Part shown: piece by piece, positions 8,854-17,674 of the stretch
Numbering within the stretch: the first letter of the stretch is position 1
Layout: each line of letters begins with the position of its first letter
NCBI GenBank assembly: GCA_944332265.1
Contig: CALVJQ010000001.1
Location: forward strand, 1 to 64,000
Reading direction: 5' to 3'
DNA from: an uncultured Bacilli bacterium
Lineage (GTDB): Bacteria; Bacillota_I; Bacilli_A; RF39; UBA660
Length of the DNA: 64,000 bases
Notes under the pieces: model-generated
Told to the model about the DNA's origin: nothing
The model's database searches: none
Seen by the model: only the letters and a program-made list of their open reading frames with translations
Position numbers and translations under genes: made by a program

Positions 8854-9399
8854 TTATACTATAAATTTAAAAATAATCAAACTAATAATATCGACAATAA
8901 ATAAACTACCTATTAAATAAAATAATATATTAACTACTTTATTAGATAACTTACTATATAATCTTTCATATAAAGGTTGAATAATATATAAAAACAAAAT
9001 ACCTCCTAATCCAAATCTTAAACTTGGACTTAAAGCTATTCGTCCTTGAAAATTATATTTATAATCTACATAAGTTTGCCATGGCCAACTACCTAACAAC
9101 CATTCACATAAATAAGAAGCAATTAATTCAATACTAGTAGCTATAACCATACATAATATAAAAACAACAGGAATTAATAATATCTTATCTTTCCTTTTTT
9201 TATCTTTTAATATTCTTCCTACTATCAAAATAAATATTAAAGCTCCAACTCCATATATAGGACAATAAGGGCCAAATAAAACTCCTCTATTACTAAATCC
9301 CCATTTATATATAAACACTTCTAAGATAACTTCATAAAGCCATCCTATTACTGAATACATCATAAAACATAAATAATACTTTTTAACTTTATTTAACAT
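8854..9399 (-). CDS. Putative ABC-transporter type IV / CmpB-like membrane protein (PF06541)
   Basis: A 181-residue protein with about five transmembrane helices. It has family hallmarks: an early GWLYE, the segment NRGVLFGPYCPIYGVGAL, a central Glu-containing helix, and VDYKYNFQGRIAL before a Phe-Gly-rich helix. The family is named after an ABC-associated protein, but its function is not established. GGATGAT precedes the ATG, and murI ends four bases upstream, so they are probably cotranscribed. A second member at 29918-30541 is broken by a stop codon. Confidence 0.8.
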   Translation of the reverse strand: MLNKVKKYYLCFMMYSVIGWLYEVILEVFIYKWGFSNRGVLFGPYCPIYGVGALIFILIVGRILKDKKRKDKILLIPVVFILCMVIATSIELIASYLCEWLLGSWPWQTYVDYKYNFQGRIALSPSLRFGLGGILFLYIIQPLYERLYSKLSNKVVNILFYLIGSLFIVDIISLIIFKFIV

Positions 9400-9403
9400 C
9401 TTA

Positions 9404-10111
9404 TCATCCGTTCTTTGAATTATATATTATAACTTTTCCCCTACCTTTATTTATTTCCATCCCGTGAAGTAATATTTGCCTTTTACATTCTAATGAAACC
9501 CCAAGACTTCCATCTATTAATGGAATATCTTTAAAATACTTAGTAATTAAATCTTTAATTAAAGGATAATGAGTACAACCTAATACAATTGCTTTAATAT
9601 CTTTTAAAGCATATTTATTATATATGTCTCTTATAATTTCCTCTTGTCTTTTAACATCATTATTTTCAATAGCTGAAGCTAATCCCGAACAACCAACTAA
9701 ATATATTTTTTCCTTTTCTTTTTTATTATTAGCAACTAAAACACTTAGCCTCTCACTAGCTATCGTTGCAGGTGTTGCCATAACTAAAATATTATCATAT
9801 CCTTTATCACAAGCAACTTTAACGGCTGGCTCAGTACCAATAAAAATTAAATCCTTATATTTATCTCGTAAATAAGAAATACATCTAGTTGTTGCCGTAT
9901 TACATGCAACAACTATTACTTTACATCCTTCACCTTTTAAATAATCTACTATCTTAGAAACTATTACTCTTAAAGTATCATCATCTTTATCACCATAAGG
10001 ATTATTTAATGAATCTTGATAATATAAATAATCTTCATTTGGTAAGACATTTAATAATTCTTGAAGAATTGTTAAACCACCAATTCCCGAATCAAAAACC
10101 CCAATCTTCAC
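9404..10111 (-). CDS. murI: Glutamate racemase
   Basis: Converts L-glutamate to D-glutamate for peptidoglycan precursors in the cytoplasm. The protein has the N-terminal IGVFDSGIGGLT motif, the two catalytic cysteines in VACNTATT (Cys70) and GCTHYPL (Cys179), and about 235 residues, slightly short for MurI. I chose the GTG giving Met-Lys-Ile-Gly because AGGAG lies eight bases upstream and family members begin there; GTG and TTG codons further upstream sit too close to that site. It ends in TGA, which shows that TGA is a stop in this organism. The PF06541 gene follows directly. Confidence 0.96.
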   Translation of the reverse strand: MKIGVFDSGIGGLTILQELLNVLPNEDYLYYQDSLNNPYGDKDDDTLRVIVSKIVDYLKGEGCKVIVVACNTATTRCISYLRDKYKDLIFIGTEPAVKVACDKGYDNILVMATPATIASERLSVLVANNKKEKEKIYLVGCSGLASAIENNDVKRQEEIIRDIYNKYALKDIKAIVLGCTHYPLIKDLITKYFKDIPLIDGSLGVSLECKRQILLHGMEINKGRGKVIIYNSKNG

Positions 10112-10130
10112 CAAAATCACTCCTTATAAA

Positions 10131-11729
10131 TTAATTACTTTTTAAAGATAAAGTTGACATAACATCTACCAAATACATATCACATACTCCAAAACTAACA
10201 TCTGCTCCACTTTCATACTGAAATAATAAAACATCAGAGCCAACCATCATCGTACGATAATGAGTATCATATTTTTCTCCTTCAACTGCCACAGTATTCC
10301 ACTCAATACCATTAGATAAAACTTTATCAACGTCTTCACTAACCCCATTATAAAGCGCAATCTCTTCTATAGCATCTTCACTATTATCAAAACCATACAC
10401 TTTACTAAAAGTTAATGTACAAGTATTATTTTCTCCAACACTACTAGTATCTGTATAATGATATTTAAAAATACTTGATTCATCTTTAACAAAACCATTA
10501 GGTACAATAATACTAAAAGTATCTTCTATATCATATTCTTCAAATAAAATATTTCCATCAAACTTATATTTTTCTTCATTAACTACATTATCTTTATCTC
10601 TAGTTTCTTTAATTAAATCAGTTACCTTAGGTACTATATTAGCATAAGTTAAAAAAGATATGACAGATCCATAAACAATTAAAGATAAGAAAAACAACAA
10701 TATATTATTCTTCCCCTTTTTCTTACAAATCATGCTTAAATTAATTTGATTATCTTTACTATGTTTCTTCCTTATTTTTTTAACTCTTCTATTAACCGCT
10801 TTTATATAAAGAGGATTAGCTATTAAACTAATAACAATAGCTATAATAAAATAAGCAATTAATTGATATGGAAACGGTCCAAAATAGAAAATAAGTATAT
10901 TAATTAAACAAATAATTAGACCCATAAAATACATTTTACGATAAATAAAATAAGTTCCTCCAAATAAGAAAGCAGAAAATGAAAAAGGAGCCATACTTAT
11001 TTTAGTATACTTACTTCCAATATAATCAATTGTTAATTTATTCATATCAATTTCTGGTAAAGGGTCCTCTAAAACTATTTGATTTCCTTGTTGTAAAGCT
11101 TGTTGTTGATATTGTTCTACTTGTGTTTGCTCATTTAAAACAGGAGTATTCATATTAATGAAACGATTTTGATCTTCTACTTCCACATGATTATTCTGAT
11201 TTTCTACACTTACTCCTAAAGAAGAAGGACTAAGTGGTTGATTCATCATCCAATCACTTTCGCCATTATTATTCTGTTCAAAAGAAGGACTAGAATTATT
11301 AGTAACAACATTCACATTATTTTGACTATTATCAATCGTACTTTGAAATAAAGGACTATCTTGCAAAGTAAAATTACCTTCTTGATTATTTAACGTATTA
11401 TTATCATACAAAAAAGAATCATCAAGTATCTCTGGCTGTTCATCAGTATAAACAACACCATTAACTTGTTCCATTAATTCTCCTTGATAATTATTTAATG
11501 ATTTATTTATAACACTATTATTAACATTATTATTTTGACTTACCGAATTACTTCCTCCAACACCCCAACTTATAACTTTATTACTTACTTGATTACTTAC
11601 AGAAGAACCAACTGAACTAGCTGAACTATCTTCAAATAAATCCGGTGAAAAAAATCTATTTTTAACTGGTTGAGGTGCTTGATTTTGATTATTTAATTGT
11701 GAATTATAATTATTATTTTGTTCATTCAT
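10131..11729 (-). CDS. Asn/Gln-rich membrane protein with DUF2628-like helices and C-terminal sensor-like domain
   Basis: Residues 1-225 are Asn/Gln/Ser-rich and probably disordered. Around residues 240-310 a DUF2628-like block (APFSFSAFLFGGTYFIYRKM, then two or three helices) follows, then one further helix near 345-365. The last 150 residues are extracytoplasmic. That tail resembles the tails of the zinc-ribbon proteins at 15444 and 16576: two conserved Cys, a central Gly-Ile-Glu-Trp segment and a closing Ser-Leu. A promoter-like pair lies at 11750-11778. Function unknown. Confidence 0.7.
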   Translation of the reverse strand: MNEQNNNYNSQLNNQNQAPQPVKNRFFSPDLFEDSSASSVGSSVSNQVSNKVISWGVGGSNSVSQNNNVNNSVINKSLNNYQGELMEQVNGVVYTDEQPEILDDSFLYDNNTLNNQEGNFTLQDSPLFQSTIDNSQNNVNVVTNNSSPSFEQNNNGESDWMMNQPLSPSSLGVSVENQNNHVEVEDQNRFINMNTPVLNEQTQVEQYQQQALQQGNQIVLEDPLPEIDMNKLTIDYIGSKYTKISMAPFSFSAFLFGGTYFIYRKMYFMGLIICLINILIFYFGPFPYQLIAYFIIAIVISLIANPLYIKAVNRRVKKIRKKHSKDNQINLSMICKKKGKNNILLFFLSLIVYGSVISFLTYANIVPKVTDLIKETRDKDNVVNEEKYKFDGNILFEEYDIEDTFSIIVPNGFVKDESSIFKYHYTDTSSVGENNTCTLTFSKVYGFDNSEDAIEEIALYNGVSEDVDKVLSNGIEWNTVAVEGEKYDTHYRTMMVGSDVLLFQYESGADVSFGVCDMYLVDVMSTLSLKSN

Positions 11730-11749
11730 AATCCTACACCTCTATACTA

Positions 11750-11778
11750 ATAATATCATTATTTTAAGACTATGTAAA
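11750..11778 (-). promoter_or_regulatory. Promoter for the gene at 10131-11729
   Basis: On the minus strand TTTACA (11778-11773), a 17-base spacer and TATTAT (11755-11750), about 20 bases before the ATG. An inverted repeat overlaps the -35 box. Confidence 0.5.
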
Positions 11779-11794
11779 TTTAATAAGTTTACAT
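11772..11794. repeat. Inverted repeat overlapping a -35 box (possible operator)
   Basis: ATGTAAA and TTTACAT flank nine bases. The left arm covers the -35 box of the promoter at 11750-11778. AT-rich palindromes arise easily in this genome, so the operator reading is tentative. Confidence 0.3.
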
Positions 11795-11880
11795 CTTTTC
11801 AAAATTAGACAATATTTATAACTTTATTATATATATCATATCTCTTTATAATAATTTTTATATCTATTAAAAACAATTAC

Positions 11881-11906
11881 AAAAAAAGAACTTTTAAAAA
11901 AGTTCT
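11881..11906 (-). terminator. Terminator of the tRNA-CAT/tRNA-Leu unit
   Basis: Stem AGAACTTT/AAAGTTCT with a 4-base loop and seven T residues on the minus strand, 40 bases downstream of tRNA-Leu. Confidence 0.8.
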
Positions 11907-11948
11907 ATTTATAAGCAACTAAATTTCATAATTTAGATTAAATTCAGA

Positions 11949-12033
11949 TGGTGCGAGTGAAGGGACTTGAACCCCCACTCCGTAAGGAACTAGATCCTAA
12001 GTCTAGCGCGTCTACCAATTTCGCCACACTCGC
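11949..12033 (-). tRNA. tRNA-Leu (anticodon TAG)
   Basis: An 85-base class II tRNA with acceptor GCGAGTG/CACTCGC, anticodon stem CTAGA/TCTAG around loop CTTAGGA (TAG), a long variable arm, T-loop GTTCAAGTC and an encoded CCA. It is transcribed behind the CAT-anticodon tRNA. Confidence 0.95.
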
Positions 12034-12042
12034 ATTATTAAG

Positions 12043-12119
12043 TGGTGGACCTCATAGGACTCGAACCTATGACCGCCCGGTTATGAGCCGGATGCTCTAA
12101 CCAACTGAGCTAGAGGTCC
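12043..12119 (-). tRNA. tRNA with CAT anticodon (tRNA-Ile2 or elongator Met)
   Basis: A 77-base cloverleaf with acceptor GGACCTC/GAGGTCC, D-arm AGCTCAGTTGGTTAGAGC, anticodon loop CTCATAA, T-loop GTTCGAGTC and encoded CCA. It is not the initiator, because it lacks the three G:C pairs of the initiator anticodon stem. The acceptor resembles the Bacilli tRNA-Ile whose CAT is modified to lysidine, as I remember it, but elongator Met cannot be ruled out by eye. Confidence 0.9.
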
Positions 12120-12131
12120 ATCGACCATTTA

Positions 12132-12160
12132 ATAATAACACAATCCCCCACTATTTGCAA
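12132..12160 (-). promoter_or_regulatory. Promoter of the tRNA-CAT/tRNA-Leu unit
   Basis: On the minus strand TTGCAA (12160-12155), a 17-base spacer containing a G-run, and TATTAT (12137-12132). The predicted start is a few bases before the tRNA. Confidence 0.65.
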
Positions 12161-12179
12161 CAATTATTTACTTTTTTTC

Positions 12180-12932
12180 TTAATTTACAACCATAATAGT
12201 AAAAAAGACAATTAATAAAACAAAAACTACATCAACAAAAACCACATATCCCTTATTATCTAATTCTTTACCGCATAATTTAGCAACAAATTTAAATAAA
12301 GCATAAAAAAGATTAAAAACAAAAAAACCTACTATCGATACGGTTAAACAGATATTAAATATATTTAAACTAGTTAAATTATCAAAAGCTTCTAAACTAA
12401 AACTAATACTACTTACCATTCCAATACAAATAGCAATAAAAATAGCAATAATAGTAACAATATCAATTATATTTCGATCATAACGATTCTTTAAATCCTT
12501 AACATTATTATCTAATTTAGCAAAATCTTCATTACTAGAATCAAAAACTTGTTTTAATAAACGAATTTTAAAGCCATCACTTATCATTTCTTTAGTACTA
12601 ATATTAGCTTTTTCAATTCGATCCATAGCATCATAATAATTATACATACTAACTAAATCTTCTCTTCTAACATCCATCTCAATTGATTTTAACATATTAT
12701 CATAAATATTATCTTCTATTAAAATAGATTCACAATAAAAACAAATCTTCTTTAAGTTACTCGTAAACATCCCATTATCATTCTTATAATATTCATAAAT
12801 AAATCTTTCCCGATTATCATTATCCTTTAAAAAATATAAAAGATCAAAAGCAACAATAAAACAAACCATATTAGTTCCATTGCCCCCATTTTCTAACCTT
12901 TTAATTTTCTCAATTATATCATCAAGTTGCAT
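12180..12932 (-). CDS. Membrane protein of unknown function, 250 residues
   Basis: The first 150 residues are helical, charged and soluble. Three hydrophobic helices follow at about 158-180, 190-216 and 228-249, so the protein is probably tail-anchored in the membrane with a cytoplasmic N-domain. GAGGTGATGGT precedes the ATG. It is the most downstream member of the unknown-gene cluster spanning 12.2-20.8 kb. No motif is recognised. Confidence 0.65.
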   Translation of the reverse strand: MQLDDIIEKIKRLENGGNGTNMVCFIVAFDLLYFLKDNDNRERFIYEYYKNDNGMFTSNLKKICFYCESILIEDNIYDNMLKSIEMDVRREDLVSMYNYYDAMDRIEKANISTKEMISDGFKIRLLKQVFDSSNEDFAKLDNNVKDLKNRYDRNIIDIVTIIAIFIAICIGMVSSISFSLEAFDNLTSLNIFNICLTVSIVGFFVFNLFYALFKFVAKLCGKELDNKGYVVFVDVVFVLLIVFFTIMVVN

Positions 12933-12999
12933 ACCATCACCTCTTATAAGAAAAGTATATCATAAAACATCAAAAAAAGGCACTAATAGAGTGCCTTTC

Positions 13000-13248
13000 T
13001 TATAATAACATTGCTAAATCTTCTTTCATATAAATAATATACATAAACATTAAATTATAATAATCTTCTTCAAATAACAAATCTTTATTTTTTATATAAT
13101 CAGAACTATTTAATTTATCAATATCAACATTTTTCTTTTCACATAAATTTTCAATTGCTATTAAAGTATCAGCTATTTCTTTAAGTAAAATTTCTCTTTT
13201 TTCTTTTAAAGATAAAGTTTTAAAACTATTAGTATATTCTTCTAACAT
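13000..13248 (-). CDS. Small hypothetical protein, 82 residues
   Basis: An acidic, helical, cytoplasmic protein. Its ATG has AGGTGATAG upstream, and that ribosome binding site overlaps the stop of the 618-residue gene before it, indicating cotranscription and probable coupling. No domain is recognised. It may work with the larger neighbour. Confidence 0.65.
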   Translation of the reverse strand: MLEEYTNSFKTLSLKEKREILLKEIADTLIAIENLCEKKNVDIDKLNSSDYIKNKDLLFEEDYYNLMFMYIIYMKEDLAMLL

Positions 13249-13256
13249 TCTATCAC

Positions 13257-15113
13257 CTACAATAATCTTCTTTTAATTTTATGATAATCTAATAGCCTCA
13301 TCCATTTACTATTTTCATTAAATTTATTCCTTATTTTCAAAAAATCATTATAACCATTTTTATTAGCATCATTATATTTTTCTTTAATAAACAAACATTT
13401 TTCATTAAAATATCCTAAACAAATATCTTTATATTTATTTAATAAATCTTCTTGATTAGCATTTTTTAACTTCATATTCCTATAAATTGCTTTTGTAACA
13501 AGTTCTTGAGCTGCTATTAATAATTGTTCTCTTTCATAACTTTCTTGTACTTGAACTTCATCAAAAAAACATAAATTCTCAAAATTATAATTTCTAATTT
13601 TTATTTTCATATTTTCATACAATTCAACTATATCAGAAGTACTTATATCATGAATCATTACATTTAAATCATAATTTCTTGTATCATAATCTCCAATTTC
13701 ATCACGTGATTTTAACTCAGTAATACAATACTCTTCAATAAAATGAATTCTTCGCCCATTTACTTTAGTTTTTATACTTTTCATCGTTGGAATTGGTCCA
13801 TGATATCCAAGCTGTGTTTTCTTCTGATTAAGTTCAATCTCAAAATTATCTTTAAAAGTCTGATTTTTTTCTTTAATTATCTCTAAGAACTCATCCTTAC
13901 TCTTTTCATATAAAGAAAGCAAATAAAAAGGATTATATAAGTCATAAACTTTCTTAATTAACGCACTACGAACATCATTATTTCTTTTTAATAAAGGGGA
14001 ATGACTAGCATCATACATTACACGTTCAAAAATTTGATCTTCTAAATCATGAGCCAAACTATATAAAGAAATAGCTCGCTCAACACAATTACTAATCGTC
14101 CATTCTACATCATGTTTATTTTGATATCTACTATCAAAAAATGAATTTATTAATAACTCTCTAAATTTAGTAATATAAGAATCTTCGGCAAAAGAAACCG
14201 GTTCAAATTTTCCATTAACATAAGCATCCATCAAAGTTTCTTTTTCTTTTATAAAATCATCCGTTAAACTCTTAAATGTTTCAAAGGAAATATCGTTATT
14301 TTCATTAAACTGTCCTCTTAGACTCTTATCATCCTTCATTCGATTATAAACTTCATCAAAATGTAAATTAACCATTTCTTTAATCGTACCATCATTTAAA
14401 ATAAACTTCTTATGATAAGCAATCTGCATAATATCACAAACAACTTCATAATCATCAGTTGTTTTTAATATCTCTTCAATCCCAACTAAATAATTATTAT
14501 ATTTAATTAATTGTTTATTTATACGTTCAAAAAACTTATCATAACCCTCATTTATATAAGGTTTAACTGCTAATAGTTCTTCACTTCTTTCAATAAACCT
14601 CATAAATAACTTACGATTATCGCTTTCTTTTAATAAATAAACAAAATATTCTAATTTCGTCTTTCCTTTAGCTTCATTACGTATTTTCTTTTTTTCTAAA
14701 GAACTATACTTAGGAACAGCATAAGAAGAATTTTCTAATTCAGAAGGAGTTTTATTATCTAAACGATAATCATCATAAAAAGAACAACTTATTATAAAAG
14801 GCATATCTTCTAATTTATCAGTACACATTTCAACACAAGACTTATATAATAAAAAATAATATTCAAACATCGCTTTATTTAAATTATATATTTCATCTAA
14901 TTGTTCTCTTATTCTCTTATTATTTCTCTCAAGTTTAAGTTTATACAATTCTAAATCTCTTTTTGAAGTCTTACGTACTTCCATAGTAAGATCACGAATC
15001 CTCTTAATATTTCTTTCTACACTAGCATAAGAAATATTATCATTTTCTTTATAGATAAATTCATCATAAAATAATTTAAATGCCGAAAACTTTTTCTTTA
15101 CTTTTTTAGCCAT
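13257..15113 (-). CDS. Large hypothetical cytoplasmic protein, 618 residues
   Basis: A helical, charged protein without signal or membrane segments. The N-terminal 150 residues include a Lys/Arg/Glu-rich stretch likely to form a coiled coil. No NTP-binding or catalytic motif is visible. I chose the ATG of MAKKVKKK at 15113 because AGGTG lies six bases upstream; a GTG three codons earlier overlaps that site. It lies one base after the stop of the small coiled-coil gene and is followed by the 82-residue gene, forming a tight three-gene unit. Function unknown. Confidence 0.7.
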   Translation of the reverse strand: MAKKVKKKFSAFKLFYDEFIYKENDNISYASVERNIKRIRDLTMEVRKTSKRDLELYKLKLERNNKRIREQLDEIYNLNKAMFEYYFLLYKSCVEMCTDKLEDMPFIISCSFYDDYRLDNKTPSELENSSYAVPKYSSLEKKKIRNEAKGKTKLEYFVYLLKESDNRKLFMRFIERSEELLAVKPYINEGYDKFFERINKQLIKYNNYLVGIEEILKTTDDYEVVCDIMQIAYHKKFILNDGTIKEMVNLHFDEVYNRMKDDKSLRGQFNENNDISFETFKSLTDDFIKEKETLMDAYVNGKFEPVSFAEDSYITKFRELLINSFFDSRYQNKHDVEWTISNCVERAISLYSLAHDLEDQIFERVMYDASHSPLLKRNNDVRSALIKKVYDLYNPFYLLSLYEKSKDEFLEIIKEKNQTFKDNFEIELNQKKTQLGYHGPIPTMKSIKTKVNGRRIHFIEEYCITELKSRDEIGDYDTRNYDLNVMIHDISTSDIVELYENMKIKIRNYNFENLCFFDEVQVQESYEREQLLIAAQELVTKAIYRNMKLKNANQEDLLNKYKDICLGYFNEKCLFIKEKYNDANKNGYNDFLKIRNKFNENSKWMRLLDYHKIKRRLL

Positions 15114-15114
15114 C

Positions 15115-15372
15115 TTATTCACCTACTAATTCTTCATATTCTTGTTTTAATCTATTTAACTTGTCATATATTTTAGGTGTTTCTAATAAATTAGCAATTA
15201 TCTGATCAATATAAGAAATCTGCATATCTAATAAATTCTGTTTCTTTTCTTGTAAAGCCGCTTCTTCTAATTTATTAAGCGAATACAATTTGTAAATATC
15301 TTTTTCTAAAGCATCATATTTATCTTCAAGCTGTGCACGTCTCTTTTTTAATTCATCTACACTTATATTCAC
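15115..15372 (-). CDS. Small coiled-coil protein, 85 residues
   Basis: Almost entirely heptad-like helix (VDELKKRRAQLEDKYDALEK onwards), with no Cys and no membrane segment. I chose the GTG before Asn-Ile-Ser-Val because GGGG lies eight bases upstream; an ATG twelve codons earlier has no such site. It is the first gene of a unit with the 618- and 82-residue proteins. It could be an oligomerisation partner for the large protein, but this is inference. Confidence 0.6.
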   Translation of the reverse strand: MNISVDELKKRRAQLEDKYDALEKDIYKLYSLNKLEEAALQEKKQNLLDMQISYIDQIIANLLETPKIYDKLNRLKQEYEELVGE

Positions 15373-15424
15373 ACTATCATCCCCTACTATACTATTATAT
15401 AATAACATATTTTTAAATTTTAAA

Positions 15425-15445
15425 AAAGATAGTATTACTATCTTT
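15425..15445 (-). terminator. Terminator of the zinc-ribbon gene at 15444
   Basis: Perfect 9-bp stem (15437-15445 with 15425-15433), 3-base loop, with a T run (15427-15422) on the minus strand. The stop codon is partly in the stem. Confidence 0.75.
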
Positions 15446-16565
15446 AATCAAAAGCTAAAGTTTCTATTAACTGATCAAACCCTGAAGAACATTCATTATC
15501 ATTTCTTGTATTACTATATATAATATTATAAAAACTTCCTTTATAAACAATTGAAACATATTTAAATTTTACATTAGGTGAATACCCGCCAGTTCCAGCT
15601 GCATTTTTTTCAAGTTCCATAATTGATAAAGAATGCCACATATTATCATTAATTGTCATATCTTCAGTTATTGAAGTATAACCTTTTTCTTCAGTAAAAT
15701 CATTTTTTATTTGTTCAAAATACTTATCTACATAGTCAGAAACATCATTTGTATAACCATAGCTAATTCTAATTGAACAACTATCCCCTTTTGTATAATA
15801 TTTAGAATAAGTATCATCAGTTTTCAATACAAAATTTTCATCAATCGAATAATTTAATCCCCCAAAATTAACATTTCTATCATGATTAGGTTTTATATAA
15901 GTAAAATAAATATACCCCATTCCACAAAGAAATAAAATAAAACATACTGTATTAACAACAAAACTTATATTAAGAGAGAACTTCTTACTTACCTTATCTT
16001 TATACCCAGAAACATCATTATTACTATTAGTTAAATTATCTCCCCAATTTATTTGAGGCTTTTCTTCTTTAACTTCTGGTGGGAACAAAGGAGGCTTTTC
16101 TCCAACGTTTTGTGAAATATTCTGTCCCATAAAATTATTAGTTTCTCTATTAGTTACAACTTTTTCATTGTCTTTATTCATTCTCATAGCTTCTTCAGCA
16201 TTTATCTCATCTTTGCTGCGAAATCTTGAATCACCAGAAAATATTTTTTCCAAAGCAGTACGTTCATCATATTGCATTGAATTTAAACTATTCATCTGGT
16301 CTTTATAAAAATCTGCTGAAGAAGAATTATTAGTAAAAGCTCCCGTATTATTATTTCCATTACTAAATACATCATCAACTTTTGCAGAAATATTTTCCAC
16401 GTTATTAAAAACGTTATCTTGACCCCTAGTAACAGTAGCTCCTATTTGCGTATCAAATACATCTCCAAAATTAGTTATATTACTCTTTTGCAAATCACTA
16501 CCGCACATATAGCATTTTTTCTTAGAGTCATCCAAAATAGTTCCACATTTTGGACATTTTTTCAT
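15444..16565 (-). CDS. Zinc-ribbon membrane-anchored protein A
   Basis: A 373-residue protein with an N-terminal zinc ribbon (CPKCG...CYMCG, residues 4-22), a long Asn/Ser-rich linker to about residue 195, one transmembrane helix (about 200-222) and an extracytoplasmic domain of about 145 residues. That domain shares a pattern with the next protein upstream (16576) and with the tail of 10131: an opening Gly-Leu-Tyr-like strand, Cys-Ser-Ile, Asn-Asp-x-x-Trp, a Lys-Tyr-Val-Ser strand, and Asn-Glu-Cys near the end. GGAGGGG precedes the ATG. Function unknown; a ribbon inside and a domain outside suggest signalling or scaffolding. Confidence 0.75.
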   Translation of the reverse strand: MKKCPKCGTILDDSKKKCYMCGSDLQKSNITNFGDVFDTQIGATVTRGQDNVFNNVENISAKVDDVFSNGNNNTGAFTNNSSSADFYKDQMNSLNSMQYDERTALEKIFSGDSRFRSKDEINAEEAMRMNKDNEKVVTNRETNNFMGQNISQNVGEKPPLFPPEVKEEKPQINWGDNLTNSNNDVSGYKDKVSKKFSLNISFVVNTVCFILFLCGMGYIYFTYIKPNHDRNVNFGGLNYSIDENFVLKTDDTYSKYYTKGDSCSIRISYGYTNDVSDYVDKYFEQIKNDFTEEKGYTSITEDMTINDNMWHSLSIMELEKNAAGTGGYSPNVKFKYVSIVYKGSFYNIIYSNTRNDNECSSGFDQLIETLAFD

Positions 16566-16575
16566 TTAACCCCTC

Positions 16576-17421
16576 CTAAGACTTTTTAATAAATTTAAGT
16601 GACTTAGCAAAATTATCAAGAGAAGCACTACAATGCTCATCATTACTATTATTAACTAACTCTATATCATAATAAAATCCATCATACATTGAAGACAAAT
16701 ATTTATAACGTAATAAAGTAGGATCACTATTTTCCTTTTCTTTATAAAAGATATTTAATGCATACCAAGTTGTATCATTTAAAATAAATTCATTCTCACT
16801 AGATGTATAAACATCTAATTTATCAATTACATTGGCATTAGAATCAAGTTCTGGTGCCAATGCTGTTTTACGCTCAGCAAAAAACTCTTTTACATGATTA
16901 CCTGTAGTCGTCGTATCAGTAGTAACCGTAATTGAACAAGCACTTCCTTTATCATCACTCTTACTATAAGTTAAAGTATTATTACTTTGAGAAGTTTGTT
17001 TTAAAGTATCATCAACAGCATAATACAAATTACCTATAATAGGTTGTATTCCTTCATCAGCACTTTTAGATACATAATAACGATAACCAACAAAACCTAT
17101 AATTCCAAGTACTAATAATAATAAACAAGCTTGAATTAAAGTCTTATGTTCATTATATTTATCAAAAATATCTTTATCTTCATCTTTTAATGGTGCTAGT
17201 TCTGCTTTTTTATAATCATTAAAATTAGATACAGGTCGTTGAAAATTAGTCCCAATACTAGGATTTCTAAAATCATTACCACTACCAAAATTAGCATCTC
17301 TATTAGGTGAAGAGAAGTTATTAAAACCTTGATTAGGAACATACTCATTAACATTAGTTCCACACATTTGACAAACTGTCTTTCCCTCTTCCATAAAAGC
17401 TCCACATTTAGGACATCTCAT
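16576..17421 (-). CDS. Zinc-ribbon membrane-anchored protein B (paralogue of A)
   Basis: A 281-residue protein with the same architecture as the gene ten bases downstream: CPKCG...CQMCG ribbon at residues 3-21, an Asn-rich linker, a helix at about 95-113, and an extracytoplasmic domain. The tail shows Ala-Cys-Ser-Ile, Leu-Asn-Asp-Thr-Thr-Trp, Arg-Tyr-Lys-Tyr-Leu-Ser-Ser and Asp-Glu-His-Cys in the same order as protein A. The two are tandem duplicates in one operon. AGAGGTGAT precedes the ATG. Confidence 0.75.
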   Translation of the reverse strand: MRCPKCGAFMEEGKTVCQMCGTNVNEYVPNQGFNNFSSPNRDANFGSGNDFRNPSIGTNFQRPVSNFNDYKKAELAPLKDEDKDIFDKYNEHKTLIQACLLLLVLGIIGFVGYRYYVSKSADEGIQPIIGNLYYAVDDTLKQTSQSNNTLTYSKSDDKGSACSITVTTDTTTTGNHVKEFFAERKTALAPELDSNANVIDKLDVYTSSENEFILNDTTWYALNIFYKEKENSDPTLLRYKYLSSMYDGFYYDIELVNNSNDEHCSASLDNFAKSLKFIKKS

Positions 17422-17431
17422 ATTATCACCT

Positions 17432-17674
17432 CTATAATTGCCTTTCTAACATATTCGAACGATAATCTAATATCACATTTAAATCTAATAATACCCTTTT
17501 ATCATGGGATTCTTTGGCTAAACAAGATAAATAATCCTTTACCTTATTATAATACTCCAAAAATAAATCTTTATTATCAGATTTAACTAAAAGGACTAAA
17601 TATCTAAAAATAAAATCATTACGAAAGTTATTATTATTTTTCAATCTTACCAATCCTTCCCATTTCAAATTCAT
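17432..17674 (-). CDS. C-terminal piece of a probably frameshifted gene
   Basis: This 80-codon frame overlaps the preceding gene by 41 bases, and its ATG has no ribosome binding site. The protein looks natural only from about Asn-Asn-Asn-Asn-Phe-Arg onward. Removing one A from the A5 run near 17640 would join the upstream product directly into this frame as Lys-Ile-Glu-Asn-Asn-Asn-Asn-Phe. I therefore read it as the 3' part of a single gene of about 170-175 codons. It could instead be made by ribosomal frameshifting, or be a separate gene. Confidence 0.5.
   Translation of the reverse strand: MNLKWEGLVRLKNNNNFRNDFIFRYLVLLVKSDNKDLFLEYYNKVKDYLSCLAKESHDKRVLLDLNVILDYRSNMLERQL

Noticed and set aside
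9404-10111. Mycoplasma genetic code (TGA as Trp), suggested by the AT-rich genome
   Set aside because: murI ends in TGA right after the conserved C-terminus, and Trp is encoded by TGG in the recognised enzymes, so the code is standard.
17196-17405. Second minus-strand frame inside the zinc-ribbon B gene
   Set aside because: It overlaps a frame with clear CxxC motifs and a good ribosome binding site.
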